From Duganella fentianensis (lineage in GTDB: Bacteria; Pseudomonadota; Gammaproteobacteria; Burkholderiales; Burkholderiaceae_D): DNA of 64,000 bases. The translations under genes and the position numbers were made by a program. Within the stretch, counting starts at the first letter, position 1. Each line of letters starts with the position of its first letter. A model generated the notes under the pieces. It was not told the origin of the DNA. It did no database searches and was given only the letters and a program-made list of their open reading frames with translations. Positions 50,561-59,444 of this stretch are shown one piece after another. The stretch is from positions 1-64,000 of the forward strand of contig NZ_WWCL01000005.1 in NCBI RefSeq assembly GCF_009857835.1. The letters are read 5' to 3'.

Positions 50561-52263
50561 CGGCTCAGGCGCTCGGTCAGGTCGACCACGCGGCCCACTT
50601 CTTCCAGCGTGGTAATGCCGTCCAGTACACGGCGCAGGCCGTCGTCGATCAGGCTGTGGAAGCCTTCGGCATTGGCCGCATTGCGCAGCTCGCGGGTGGA
50701 GGCGCGGCGTGCGATCAGCTCGTCGATGGCCGGCGTCATTTTCAGCAGTTCCATGATGGCGATACGGCCCTTGTAGCCCTGATGGGCGCAATGGGGGCAG
50801 CCCACTGCGTGGTACAGGGTCTGCGGGCCGGCGCCTTCGGGCAGGTCGAGCAGGCGGCGTTCCACTTCGTCCGCTTCGTGCGGTGCGCGGCATTCGGTGC
50901 ACAGCTTGCGCACCAGACGCTGGGCGACGATGCCGATGATGTTGCCGGCCATGATGTCGGGCACGATGCCGATATCGAGCAGGCGCGACACCGAGCCCAC
51001 GGCGGAATTGGTGTGCAGGGTGGAATACACCTGATGGCCCGTCATGGCGGCAGCAAAGGCCATTTCCGCGGTTTCCTTGTCGCGGATTTCACCCACCAGA
51101 ATGATGTCGGGGTCCTGCCGCATCATCGAGCGTATGCCTTCGGCAAAGCCCATCTTGGCCGATTCGTTGACGGAGGTCTGGCGTATCATATTCATCGGAT
51201 ACTCGACCGGGTCCTCCAGCGTCATGATGTTAACGCTCTCCGTATTGATATGGTTGAGGATGGAGTACAGCGTGGTGGTCTTGCCCGAGCCGGTCGGGCC
51301 TGTCACGAGGATCACACCGTCGGGACGGGCGATCATCAGCTTCAGCAGGTCCAGTTCCGTTTCACCGAGGCCCAGACCGTCCAGCGGGACTATGCCTTTC
51401 TGCCGGTCCAGTACGCGCAGCACGAAGTTTTCGCCGTGGGTGGTGGGCTGGGCCGAGGCGCGGAAGTCGATCTGGCGGCCGGAGAACTTGATCGAGATGC
51501 GGCCATCCTGCGGCGCCCGCGTCTCGGCGATGTTCATATTCGAAATCACTTTCAGGCGCACGGCCATGGCCGGCCAGTAGGACTTGTGCAGGCTGCGGAT
51601 CTGGCGCAGGATGCCGTCGATGCGGTAGCGTATGCGCAGGAACGATTGCTCGGGCTCGAAGTGCAGGTCGGACGCGCCATTTTGCACCGCGTCGGCCAGA
51701 ATCGCATCGATCAGGCGCACCATGGGCTGGCTGTACTCGTCCGAGGTAGTGCCCAGACTGGCGTAATTGACTTCGCCCGTTTCGATTTCATGCAGGATGC
51801 CGTCGATCGACAGTTCGAAACCGTAGTACTGGTCGATGGCGCGGCTGATATCCGATTCGTTCACCAGCAGGGGGCTGATGGTAATGCCCTTGACCAGCAT
51901 GGCGCTGATCTGGTCCAGCGCGACGATGTTGCTGGTGTCGGACATGGCCAGGATCAGATTGTCGGTCGCGCGCTCGTAGACGATAGGGAACACGCGGTAG
52001 CGCTTGGCCACTTCCTTGGGGATCAGCTTGAGGGCAATCGCATCGACCACCAGACTGGTCAGGTCGGCACTCTGCTGGTTGAGGTTTTCCGACAGCGCCA
52101 TGCGCACCGTGGCTTCGGTCACGAAGCCCAGCGTGATCAGCAGCTTGCCCAGCGGCTCATTGCTGCGTTTCTGTTCGATCAGCGCAATGCGCAGCTGGTC
52201 TTCGCTGATGACCCCTTTCTGGATCAGCAGTTTGCCAAGTGGAAGTTTTGCCTGTTCAGCCAT
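50557..52263 (-). CDS. GspE/PilB-type assembly ATPase, second copy with MshEN domain
   Basis: This 568-aa hexameric ATPase drives pilin or pseudopilin polymerisation. Its N-terminus has two MshEN-type repeats: PLGKLLIQKG...Q at residues 8-31 and PLGKLLITLG at 37-60. Both have proline where the c-di-GMP-contacting Arg/Lys stands in the other copy. The RecA core has GPTGSGKTTT (Walker A), the Asp box, and Walker B RQDPDIILVGEIRD. Zinc cysteines are CTEC and CPHC. It follows mshN and is coupled to the second platform gene. Confidence 0.94.
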   Translation of the reverse strand: MAEQAKLPLGKLLIQKGVISEDQLRIALIEQKRSNEPLGKLLITLGFVTEATVRMALSENLNQQSADLTSLVVDAIALKLIPKEVAKRYRVFPIVYERATDNLILAMSDTSNIVALDQISAMLVKGITISPLLVNESDISRAIDQYYGFELSIDGILHEIETGEVNYASLGTTSDEYSQPMVRLIDAILADAVQNGASDLHFEPEQSFLRIRYRIDGILRQIRSLHKSYWPAMAVRLKVISNMNIAETRAPQDGRISIKFSGRQIDFRASAQPTTHGENFVLRVLDRQKGIVPLDGLGLGETELDLLKLMIARPDGVILVTGPTGSGKTTTLYSILNHINTESVNIMTLEDPVEYPMNMIRQTSVNESAKMGFAEGIRSMMRQDPDIILVGEIRDKETAEMAFAAAMTGHQVYSTLHTNSAVGSVSRLLDIGIVPDIMAGNIIGIVAQRLVRKLCTECRAPHEADEVERRLLDLPEGAGPQTLYHAVGCPHCAHQGYKGRIAIMELLKMTPAIDELIARRASTRELRNAANAEGFHSLIDDGLRRVLDGITTLEEVGRVVDLTERLSR

Positions 52264-52272
52264 GGTGTCGTT

Positions 52273-54003
52273 CTAGCGGGCGCTGGCGCCCAGTTCCTGC
52301 AGTCGTTTGCGCAGCGCGCTGCGGTCGAAGGCGGCCGCCGTATCCTGTGCCAGCGCCAGTGCGCGCTGGTAGTAAGTCTGCGCCAGCTTGCCCTGATTCA
52401 AACGGTCCAGCCCGATCGCCAGATTGTAGGCATAGTCGGGGTTGGTGGGGGCGGCGCTGTAGGCACGGAAGTAGGCTTGCTGGGCGTCCTGCCAGCGGCC
52501 CTGCTGGGCGTACAGATTGCCCAGCGCGAAATGCACGGGCGCCGCCTCGGGATTGCTGGCCAGGATGCCTTTCAGCCGCACTTCGTTCTGGGCCGGATCG
52601 CCCTGACGCAGGCCGACCATGCCGGCGATGGCGGCCCCGTCGCGCGGGTCGAGTTCGAGCAAGCGCAGATAGTAGCTGGCCGCCTGCGCAGGCTGCTGCT
52701 CACGGCTGGCGATGCTGGCCAGAGCCAGCAGCGCATCGTGATTATTGCCATCCTGCTGCAGCACGGCTTCGTACTGCTGGCGCGCACTGGCCAGTTCGCC
52801 CGTGTTGAGCGTCTGATACGCGCTGCCCAGTGCGGCTGCCAGCGGTTCCGATTTCTGCCCGCGCGCTACGCGGATGTCGCTGCTTTCCGGCGCGGCCAGC
52901 GGTGGCAGGCTGGCAGGCTGCGGCGCGCTGAGCTGTGCCTGCAGGGCCTGCTGGGTGGCGGCCAGTTGCTGTTCAGCCTGGGTCAGGCGGCGTTCCAGTT
53001 CATCGCGCTGGCCCGTGGTTTTGGGCGCGGACGGCAGCAGTGCACCATCTTCCGCTGGCGGTGCGGCTTCGCTGCTGCGCGCTGGTGCGCTGACCACCTG
53101 GGCTGGTGTGGCACCCGTTGCGCCGGGTGGCGGCATGGGGACGGGCGGCAGACGCGCGCCGGCACCGGGCGCCATCACAGCTTGCCAGTAGTAATAGCCG
53201 AAACCGGCAAGTATTAGCACCAGCAGGCCGATCAGGCCAAACAGGCGCAGGCGCTCGGGATCGATGCCACCGTGCTCAGGGTTGCTGGCGGCAACCGCGC
53301 GGGCGCGGGTGCGCGCCGTGCCGCGCGGCGCTTCGGTTTTTTCGCTGTGCATGCTGTCGGCAGGTGCACGCGCGGCCGCTCCGGCAGTCGCTTCGCGTGC
53401 GCCTGTGCCTGCCTGCTGGCTGGAGCGTGCTGCACTAGCGCTGCCTGCTGCTGCAGTTCTCGCTGCCGACGCAGAAGCTGTTGCTGCCGCATCCGCAGCG
53501 GCTTTGCTGGTGGTCGTGGCGGCGGGAGGCCGGGCTGCTGCCGCTGGCGCTCTATCCATGTTCAAGCCTGCATAGTCAGCTGCGGCGGCGTTCTCCATGC
53601 TAGTGTCCGCATCGGCAGCCGGCGTCGCCGTGGTTGCAGCGCTGCTACCAGCGGCGGGAAAGTCCAGACCTTGGGTGCTGGTGGGCGTCACTGGCGCGGT
53701 GGCGAAGGCGGCCGGCGCAGCGCCCGCTGCTGCGGCATTGTCGCTGACAGCCGTACCGGCGCTATCCGTCACGCTGGCCGGATGGGACGTCATAGGCTCC
53801 AGGCTGAGGCCGGCCATGGGTTCCAGACTCAGACTCGGTTCCTGTCGCGTGCTGGCAGCACTCATGCTGGCGGGCAGCGCGGGCTCCGGCGTGAGCGCCA
53901 GAATCTCGTCGAATTCCTGCGACGGTTTGTCCAGTTCTTCATGGCCGGCGGAATTCTGCTGGGCGCGCTCGGCTTTCTTGAGCGCCTGCATCAATAGACT
54001 CAT
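52273..54003 (-). CDS. mshN: MshN-like TPR protein
   Basis: The 576-aa protein starts MSLLMQALKKAERAQQ. It has a very Ala/Ser/Thr-rich stretch (about residues 60-235), a membrane helix near 248-270 (LFGLIGLLVLILAGFGYYYW), a coiled coil (DELERRLTQAEQQLAATQQ), and C-terminal TPRs (FALGNLYAQQGRWQDAQQAYFRAYSAAPTN). This is the plan of MshN-type proteins that work with the secretin. It starts 3 bp after the mshL stop. Confidence 0.85.
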   Translation of the reverse strand: MSLLMQALKKAERAQQNSAGHEELDKPSQEFDEILALTPEPALPASMSAASTRQEPSLSLEPMAGLSLEPMTSHPASVTDSAGTAVSDNAAAAGAAPAAFATAPVTPTSTQGLDFPAAGSSAATTATPAADADTSMENAAAADYAGLNMDRAPAAAARPPAATTTSKAAADAAATASASAARTAAAGSASAARSSQQAGTGAREATAGAAARAPADSMHSEKTEAPRGTARTRARAVAASNPEHGGIDPERLRLFGLIGLLVLILAGFGYYYWQAVMAPGAGARLPPVPMPPPGATGATPAQVVSAPARSSEAAPPAEDGALLPSAPKTTGQRDELERRLTQAEQQLAATQQALQAQLSAPQPASLPPLAAPESSDIRVARGQKSEPLAAALGSAYQTLNTGELASARQQYEAVLQQDGNNHDALLALASIASREQQPAQAASYYLRLLELDPRDGAAIAGMVGLRQGDPAQNEVRLKGILASNPEAAPVHFALGNLYAQQGRWQDAQQAYFRAYSAAPTNPDYAYNLAIGLDRLNQGKLAQTYYQRALALAQDTAAAFDRSALRKRLQELGASAR

Positions 54004-54006
54004 GAT

Positions 54007-55866
54007 CTAGTTCCCCTTGACGGTCACGGCGGGTGCTGCGGCCTCGCCGTAAGCTGCGGTGTCGGGCGTGCTACCGGGCAGCATGTAGCGGTAATCCTTG
54101 TAGTCGCCGTTGACGCTGGCATCTTTCACCACCACGGGGCGCATGAAGATGACCAGTTCCGTCTTGCTGGCGTTCTCGTTACGGTAGGAGAACAGATTGC
54201 CCAGCACGGGCACGCTGCTCAGGCCGGGGATGCCGTCCTTGGCGTTGTCGACGGAATCCTGCATCAGGCCGCCCATCACGGCGATCTGGCCGCTCGATAC
54301 TTTCATCAGCGATTCCAGTTCGCGCGCCTGGATCACGGGCACCTTGCTGACCACCGTACCCAGTGCCGGATTCGGGTCCTGCACGTAGCCGACGATGCGG
54401 GTGATGGTCGGGCGCACATTCAGCGTCACTTCGTCGCTTTCGGAAATCTGCGGCGTGACGCTCATGACGAAGCCCACGGGCACGGTTTCCAGCTTGGATT
54501 CGTAGGTAGCGGGCGAAGTCGGCGTGCCGTTCACGCCCAGCACGGCCGGGGTGACCTTGATCGAGAAGAAGACATTGTTGTCCACTACTTTCAGCAAGGC
54601 GGTCTGGTTGTTCAGTACGCTGATTTTCGGGCTGGACAGCACTTTGACCTTGCCGAACGATTCCAGCAGCTGGATGGTGGAAGCGATATTGCCCAGTCGG
54701 CTAGTGGGGTTGGTGTAGTTGAGCACGAACACGCCGGGGCTGGTGCCGGGATTGATATTGCTGGGCAGGGCAGCCGTGCCCACCTGTCCCTGGGTCAGCT
54801 TGAGGCCGCTCTTGGACAGCGAGGACCAGTTGATGCCTTGCTGGTACTGGTCGCCCAGCCGCACTTCGATGATGGTCGCTTCGATCAGCACCTGGCGCTT
54901 GGCGGCGCCAAGTACGATGTCGAGGAATTCGCGGATTTTCTCGTGCTGGCGCGCCGTTGCGCGCACGGCGATCAGGCCGCCCTCGGCATTGACGATGACG
55001 GAGGTGCTGTTCTTGTTGCTGGCCTTGTTGCCGCCAAAGGCCGCCGCATCGAAGCTGCTGGCGGCCGGTGCCGTCGCGGGCTGGGCGCCGGGAGTGTTCG
55101 CACCAGCCTGATTCAGCGCGGCCAATGGGTCGGGATTGCTGTCGGCCAGATTGGAGTTGCGCAGCATGTCGCGGATATTCTTTTCCAGGCTGTACCAGAA
55201 ATTATTGTCCGAACGGTTGTTGACGACGGTGGTCGAGTTATTACTGCCGTTGCCGTTGGCACCGTTGTTGTTATTGCTGATGGCCGAGCTGCTCTGGCCG
55301 CTGCCCGAGCTGCTGCTGGTGCTGGCCGCGCTGGTAGCGCCGACCGGATTGGAGGCGCCGCTGCCGCCGCCGGTGGTGGAAATCTGGGTGGCGATATTCA
55401 CGCTGCTGCTGGTGCTGCGCGCGATGTTGACGTAATCGACCTTGTAGTTGCGCCATTCCGGCGTGTCCGGCAGCACGGTCAGGGTGTCGCCATGGATTTC
55501 GTAGCGCATATCGACCTGGCGCTGGATGCGGCTCAGCAGTTGCGGCAGCGTCTGGTCCAGTGCATTCAGCGTCACCACGCCTTCGATGCCGGGATGGATG
55601 TCCACATTCAGTCCGGCATCGCGCGCCAGCGCGAACAGCAGCGACTCCACCGGCACCTTGTGCACCGTCACGCTATACGTTTCGACCTTTGCGGTGGCAC
55701 CGGGCGGCGGCAGTGCAGCGCTCTGCTGCACCGGCTCGGGTATGGCGCCGGCAGGACGGGGCGCTTCAGCGATGTGGGTGGGCGATGGCGCCAGGGTATG
55801 GCTTGCGCATGCGCTCAGCAACACGCTGCACACCATGGGGACGATGGGAGTGGCGAGTTTTTTCAT
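54007..55866 (-). CDS. mshL: MshL pilus secretin
   Basis: This 619-aa outer-membrane secretin lets the pilus exit the cell. It is a lipoprotein (MKKLATPIVPMVCSVLLSAC, lipobox cysteine). N-domains follow (VPVESLLFALARDAGLNVDIHPG). A long Ser/Asn/Gly-rich insertion lies near residues 168-225. The secretin core starts at VLIEATIIEVRLGDQYQQGINW and ends VPVLGNLFSYRNENASKTELVIFMRP. It is the only secretin in the window, so both assembly units probably use it. Confidence 0.95.
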   Translation of the reverse strand: MKKLATPIVPMVCSVLLSACASHTLAPSPTHIAEAPRPAGAIPEPVQQSAALPPPGATAKVETYSVTVHKVPVESLLFALARDAGLNVDIHPGIEGVVTLNALDQTLPQLLSRIQRQVDMRYEIHGDTLTVLPDTPEWRNYKVDYVNIARSTSSSVNIATQISTTGGGSGASNPVGATSAASTSSSSGSGQSSSAISNNNNGANGNGSNNSTTVVNNRSDNNFWYSLEKNIRDMLRNSNLADSNPDPLAALNQAGANTPGAQPATAPAASSFDAAAFGGNKASNKNSTSVIVNAEGGLIAVRATARQHEKIREFLDIVLGAAKRQVLIEATIIEVRLGDQYQQGINWSSLSKSGLKLTQGQVGTAALPSNINPGTSPGVFVLNYTNPTSRLGNIASTIQLLESFGKVKVLSSPKISVLNNQTALLKVVDNNVFFSIKVTPAVLGVNGTPTSPATYESKLETVPVGFVMSVTPQISESDEVTLNVRPTITRIVGYVQDPNPALGTVVSKVPVIQARELESLMKVSSGQIAVMGGLMQDSVDNAKDGIPGLSSVPVLGNLFSYRNENASKTELVIFMRPVVVKDASVNGDYKDYRYMLPGSTPDTAAYGEAAAPAVTVKGN

Positions 55867-55929
55867 TGTTTCTTTCCGGCCCGGAAGGAGTGCAGGATAT
55901 TGTATATTTGCAATATAGACAGCATGATC

Positions 55930-56844
55930 TTACAAATTGCCCCGTGCTGCAAGGACAGCACTTGAAATTGCCCAAATAAGCAGCACGATGGCGCCTGCCC
56001 ATGCAACAGCCGGCCACCACGGGCGCTGGCGGGCATGGCGCTGGAAACCCGCTTCGCGTATGGCCTGGCGCGCGTGACGTGCCTGCACCACGCTGGCGTC
56101 GGCCGCATAGGCTGCCAACAGGGCCTTGTCGGCCAGAATATTGATGCGGCGGATGATGCCTTCCGAATCACGCGCAATCAGCCGCCGTGCCTGCGGGCTG
56201 AACAGGGTCGTGCCGTCATGCCCGGCCGCCTGCAGGCGGCAGGCCAGGAATTCATCGAGCAGTTCGGCCGGCAGGGCCGGCACGATGAAACTGTGGGTGA
56301 TGCGTTCGCGCAGCTGGCGCATGCTGTTCAGGGCCAGATGCTGGTCCAGTTCGGGCTGGCCGAACAGCACGATCTGCAGCAGCTTGCGGTGCGCCGTTTC
56401 CAGATTGGTCAGCAGGCGGATGGCTTCCAGCGTGGCCAGCGGCATGGCCTGGGCTTCTTCCACCAGCAGCACTACCTGGCGGCCACGGCTATGGCGCTGT
56501 ATCAGGTCGGCATGCAGGGCGCGCTGGATTTCATCGACCCGCAAGCCGTGGCCGGCCAGCCCCAGTTCGGCGGCGATGGCATATTGCACCTGTTCCGCAT
56601 CAAGATTCGGATTGACCAGATAGATCACATCGATATGGGCCGGCAGCTGGCTCTCGAGCATGCGGCACAGCATGGTCTTGCCGGCGCCCACTTCGCCCGT
56701 CACCTTGATGATGCCTTCGCCATGGCAGACGGCATACAGCAAGGCTTGCAGGATATCGCCGCGGGTATTGCCCGGATAGAAAAATGCCGGATTGGGCGTG
56801 ATGCCGAACGGTGCTTCGCGCAGCCTGAAGTGGGAGACGTACAT
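55930..56844 (-). CDS. mshM: MshM, ExeA-like AAA ATPase
   Basis: The 304-aa protein begins MYVSHFRLREAPFGITPNPAFFYPG. It has the P-loop GEVGAGKTMLCRML, Walker B VVLLVEEAQAMPLATLEAIRLL, and sensor segment IVLFGQPELDQHLAL. A C-terminal membrane segment (WWPAVAWAGAIVLLIWAISSAVLAA) may anchor it. ExeA/MshM proteins help secretin assembly or peptidoglycan passage. It starts 8 bp after the ABC ATPase stop. Confidence 0.93.
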   Translation of the reverse strand: MYVSHFRLREAPFGITPNPAFFYPGNTRGDILQALLYAVCHGEGIIKVTGEVGAGKTMLCRMLESQLPAHIDVIYLVNPNLDAEQVQYAIAAELGLAGHGLRVDEIQRALHADLIQRHSRGRQVVLLVEEAQAMPLATLEAIRLLTNLETAHRKLLQIVLFGQPELDQHLALNSMRQLRERITHSFIVPALPAELLDEFLACRLQAAGHDGTTLFSPQARRLIARDSEGIIRRINILADKALLAAYAADASVVQARHARQAIREAGFQRHARQRPWWPAVAWAGAIVLLIWAISSAVLAARGNL

Positions 56845-56852
56845 GGTGGCCG

Positions 56853-57569
56853 CTATTCTATACAGGCGAGGAAGGCCTGTTCCAGTGTGGCCGTGCCGTA
56901 TTGGGCGCGGCACTGGGCCGGCGTGCCGATAAAGCGGATCTGGCCGGCGTGCAGGATGGCCAGCCGGTCGCACAGCATTTCCACATCGGCCAGATTGTGG
57001 GAGGTCAAGAACAGCGTGCTGCCGCGTGCACGCAGGGCGGCCAGCTGCTGGCGCAGCAGGGCATGGGCGCGCGGATCGAGGCCGCTCATGGGCTCGTCAA
57101 GCACATACAGGGCCTTGGGCGCCAGCAAACAGGCGGCCAGTCCCAGTTTCTGCGTCATGCCCTTGGAATACTGGCGCACCGTCTGCTCCAGCGCGGCGGG
57201 CGCCAGATCGAGCGCTGCCAGCATGGCGTGCACCTGTTCCGCATGGTAGTCCAGACCTTGCAGGCTGAGCACATAGCGCAGGAATTCGGCGCCTTTGAGG
57301 TAGTAGGGCGGGATGAAGCTTTCCGGCAGAAAGCCTAGCGCGCTACGGCTGGCGGGCTGGTCATGCGGCTGGCCAAAGATTTCGATGCGGCCACCATCGG
57401 GCCGGATGAAGTCCAGCAGGCATTTGATCAGGCTGGTTTTGCCTGCACCGTTCAGTCCCACCAGCGCCAGACATTCGCCCGCTTCCACCTGCAGATCCAG
57501 GCCTTGCAGGACGGGCGTTGCGCCATAGCGTATTTCAACTTGCTGGAAGCGCAGGGCTGGAAGCGTCAT
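56853..57569 (-). CDS. ABC transporter ATP-binding protein
   Basis: The 238-aa ATPase has Walker A GLNGAGKTSL, Q-loop FLPESFIPPYY, signature YSKGMTQKLGLAACLL, Walker B LYVLDEPMSGLDP and the switch His in LTSHNL. The start is placed at 57569 (MTLPALRFQQ); the upstream extension is not convincing. It leads the minus-strand pilus run, directly before mshM, while the only permease sits 11 kb downstream. It is the likely partner of that permease. Confidence 0.9.
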   Translation of the reverse strand: MTLPALRFQQVEIRYGATPVLQGLDLQVEAGECLALVGLNGAGKTSLIKCLLDFIRPDGGRIEIFGQPHDQPASRSALGFLPESFIPPYYLKGAEFLRYVLSLQGLDYHAEQVHAMLAALDLAPAALEQTVRQYSKGMTQKLGLAACLLAPKALYVLDEPMSGLDPRAHALLRQQLAALRARGSTLFLTSHNLADVEMLCDRLAILHAGQIRFIGTPAQCRAQYGTATLEQAFLACIE

Positions 57570-57736
57570 GAGTGGGTGGCTGGGTGCGTAGGACGGGAAA
57601 ACGTCCGTCACTGTAGCGCATTCGTGCCAGGAATGCGATATCTTGTGACTCAGGCGCATTGAAAACCGCTCAAGGCCCGCTTTCTGCCTTAGAATTGCCG
57701 CAAGTTGATGTGCTGTGCAGAGAGTGAGGATCAGGA
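57570..57736. promoter_or_regulatory. Divergent control region of the pilus locus
   Basis: These 167 bp separate the two divergent pilus transcription units (ABC/mshM side and mshE side). TTGAAA occurs at 57659-57664 and TAGAAT at 57690-57695, but their spacing is too long for a standard promoter. AGGATCAGG precedes mshE. Confidence 0.4.
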
Positions 57737-59443
57737 ATGGCAAGACCAGAGAAAGTACGTCTGGGTGAAATACTGGTGCAGCAGAAGCTGCTCACGGAAG
57801 AGCAACTGACGGCAGCGCTGGCCGAACAGCAGCGCAGCGGGCGCAAGCTGGGTCGCGTATTCATCGAGAATGGTTATGTCACCGAAGAACAGATCGCCGG
57901 TGCACTGGCGCGTCAGCTCAGCATTCCCTACCTCAACCTGAAATTCTTCAACGTTAATCCCGAAGTGGTGCGGCTGCTGCCGGAAACCCAGGCGCGCCGT
58001 TTCCGTACGCTGGTGCTGGAAGACCGCCGTGGCTCGCTGCTGGTGGGGATGTCCGACCCGACCGATCTGTTTGCTTACGACGAAATCAGCCGCATCCTCA
58101 AGCAGCCGCTGGAACTGGCTGTGGTCAACGAAACGGAAGTGCTGGCCGCGATCGACCGCATCTACCGCCGCACGGAAGATATTTCCGATCTGGCGCGCGA
58201 GCTGGAGCAGGATCTGGGCGATGCTTCGGTCGACTTCGGTGCACTGGCGGCCGCCAATGCCAATCTGGAAGAAGCGCCCGTGGTCAAGCTGCTGCAATCG
58301 GTGTTCGACGATGCGGCCCAGGTGCGCGCTTCGGACATCCACATCGAACCGCAGGAAGCCCGTCTGCAGATCCGCTTCCGTATCGACGGCCTGCTGCACC
58401 TGCAGACGGAAGCCGATATCCGTATCGCGCCGGCACTGGCGCTGCGCCTGAAGCTGATGTCCGATCTGGATATTTCGGAGAAACGTCTGCCGCAGGACGG
58501 CCGTTTTGCCGTGCGCGTGAAGAACCAGCGTATCGACGTGCGTATTTCCACCATGCCCACCCAGTACGGCGAATCGGTGGTGATGCGTCTGCTCAGTCAG
58601 GGCAGTACCAGCTTGCGTCTCGATAGTATCGGCATGCCGCGCGCCATGGTGGAGAAGTTCCGTGCCATAGTCCAGCGCCCCAACGGGCTGGTGCTGGTGA
58701 CCGGGCCTACCGGTAGCGGCAAGACCACCACGCTGTATAGCGCGCTGTCCGAGCTGAATTCGGTGGAGAAAAAGCTGATCACGGTAGAAGATCCGGTGGA
58801 ATACCGGCTGCCGGGGATTAATCAGGTGCAGGTCAACGACAAGATCGAACTGAGTTTTGCCCGCGTGCTGCGCTCGGCGCTGCGGCAGGATCCCGATATC
58901 GTGCTGGTGGGCGAGATGCGCGATCAGGAAACCGCCCAGATCGGCCTGCGTGCCGCCATGACGGGTCACCTGGTGCTATCCACCCTGCACACCAACGATG
59001 CGGCCAGTACCCCGCTGCGGCTGATGGATATGGGGGTGCCGCGCTACATGGTGGGCAGTTCGCTGCAGGCTGTGCTGGCCCAGCGTCTGGTGCGGGTGAT
59101 CTGCGAAAGCTGCACCACGCCGTACGAACTGACGGCGCCCGAGCGCGAATGGCTGCGCATGGAGCTTAACGATAAAGTCGATATGGCGCGCTATTTCCAT
59201 GGCAAGGGCTGTTCGCATTGCAACGGCATGGGCTACCGTGGCCGTACCGGCGTGTATGAACTGCTGGAAATGACGCGCGAAGTGGTCGATGCAGCCAACA
59301 ACCCCGATCCGGCCTATTTCCTCACCAAGGCGGCGGCCCAGATGGCCGGCGAAACCTTGCGCCGGCATGCCGTCTCGCTGGTAATCCAGGGTAGGACCAC
59401 GGTGGCCGAAGCCATGCGCGTCAGCAACCAGAGCGAGGATTGA
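57737..59443 (+). CDS. mshE: MshE assembly ATPase with c-di-GMP-binding MshEN domain
   Basis: This 568-aa ATPase powers extension of the MSHA-type pilus. The N-terminal MshEN repeats are RLGEILVQQK...Q (residues 8-31) and KLGRVFIENG...Q (37-60). MshEN domains of Vibrio MshE bind c-di-GMP through this motif; the first has Lys for the usual Gly at position 17. Walker A GPTGSGKTT starts at residue 323, Walker B is RQDPDIVLVGEMRD, and zinc cysteines are CESC and CSHC. It is followed 1 bp later by mshG. Confidence 0.95.
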   Translation: MARPEKVRLGEILVQQKLLTEEQLTAALAEQQRSGRKLGRVFIENGYVTEEQIAGALARQLSIPYLNLKFFNVNPEVVRLLPETQARRFRTLVLEDRRGSLLVGMSDPTDLFAYDEISRILKQPLELAVVNETEVLAAIDRIYRRTEDISDLARELEQDLGDASVDFGALAAANANLEEAPVVKLLQSVFDDAAQVRASDIHIEPQEARLQIRFRIDGLLHLQTEADIRIAPALALRLKLMSDLDISEKRLPQDGRFAVRVKNQRIDVRISTMPTQYGESVVMRLLSQGSTSLRLDSIGMPRAMVEKFRAIVQRPNGLVLVTGPTGSGKTTTLYSALSELNSVEKKLITVEDPVEYRLPGINQVQVNDKIELSFARVLRSALRQDPDIVLVGEMRDQETAQIGLRAAMTGHLVLSTLHTNDAASTPLRLMDMGVPRYMVGSSLQAVLAQRLVRVICESCTTPYELTAPEREWLRMELNDKVDMARYFHGKGCSHCNGMGYRGRTGVYELLEMTREVVDAANNPDPAYFLTKAAAQMAGETLRRHAVSLVIQGRTTVAEAMRVSNQSED

Positions 59444-59444
59444 G

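Noticed and set aside
47810..50776. 988-codon plus-strand frame
   Set aside because: It is antisense to the mshI and platform genes; composition is that of a complementary-strand shadow.
50656..53217. 853-codon plus-strand frame
   Set aside because: It is antisense to the second assembly ATPase and mshN.
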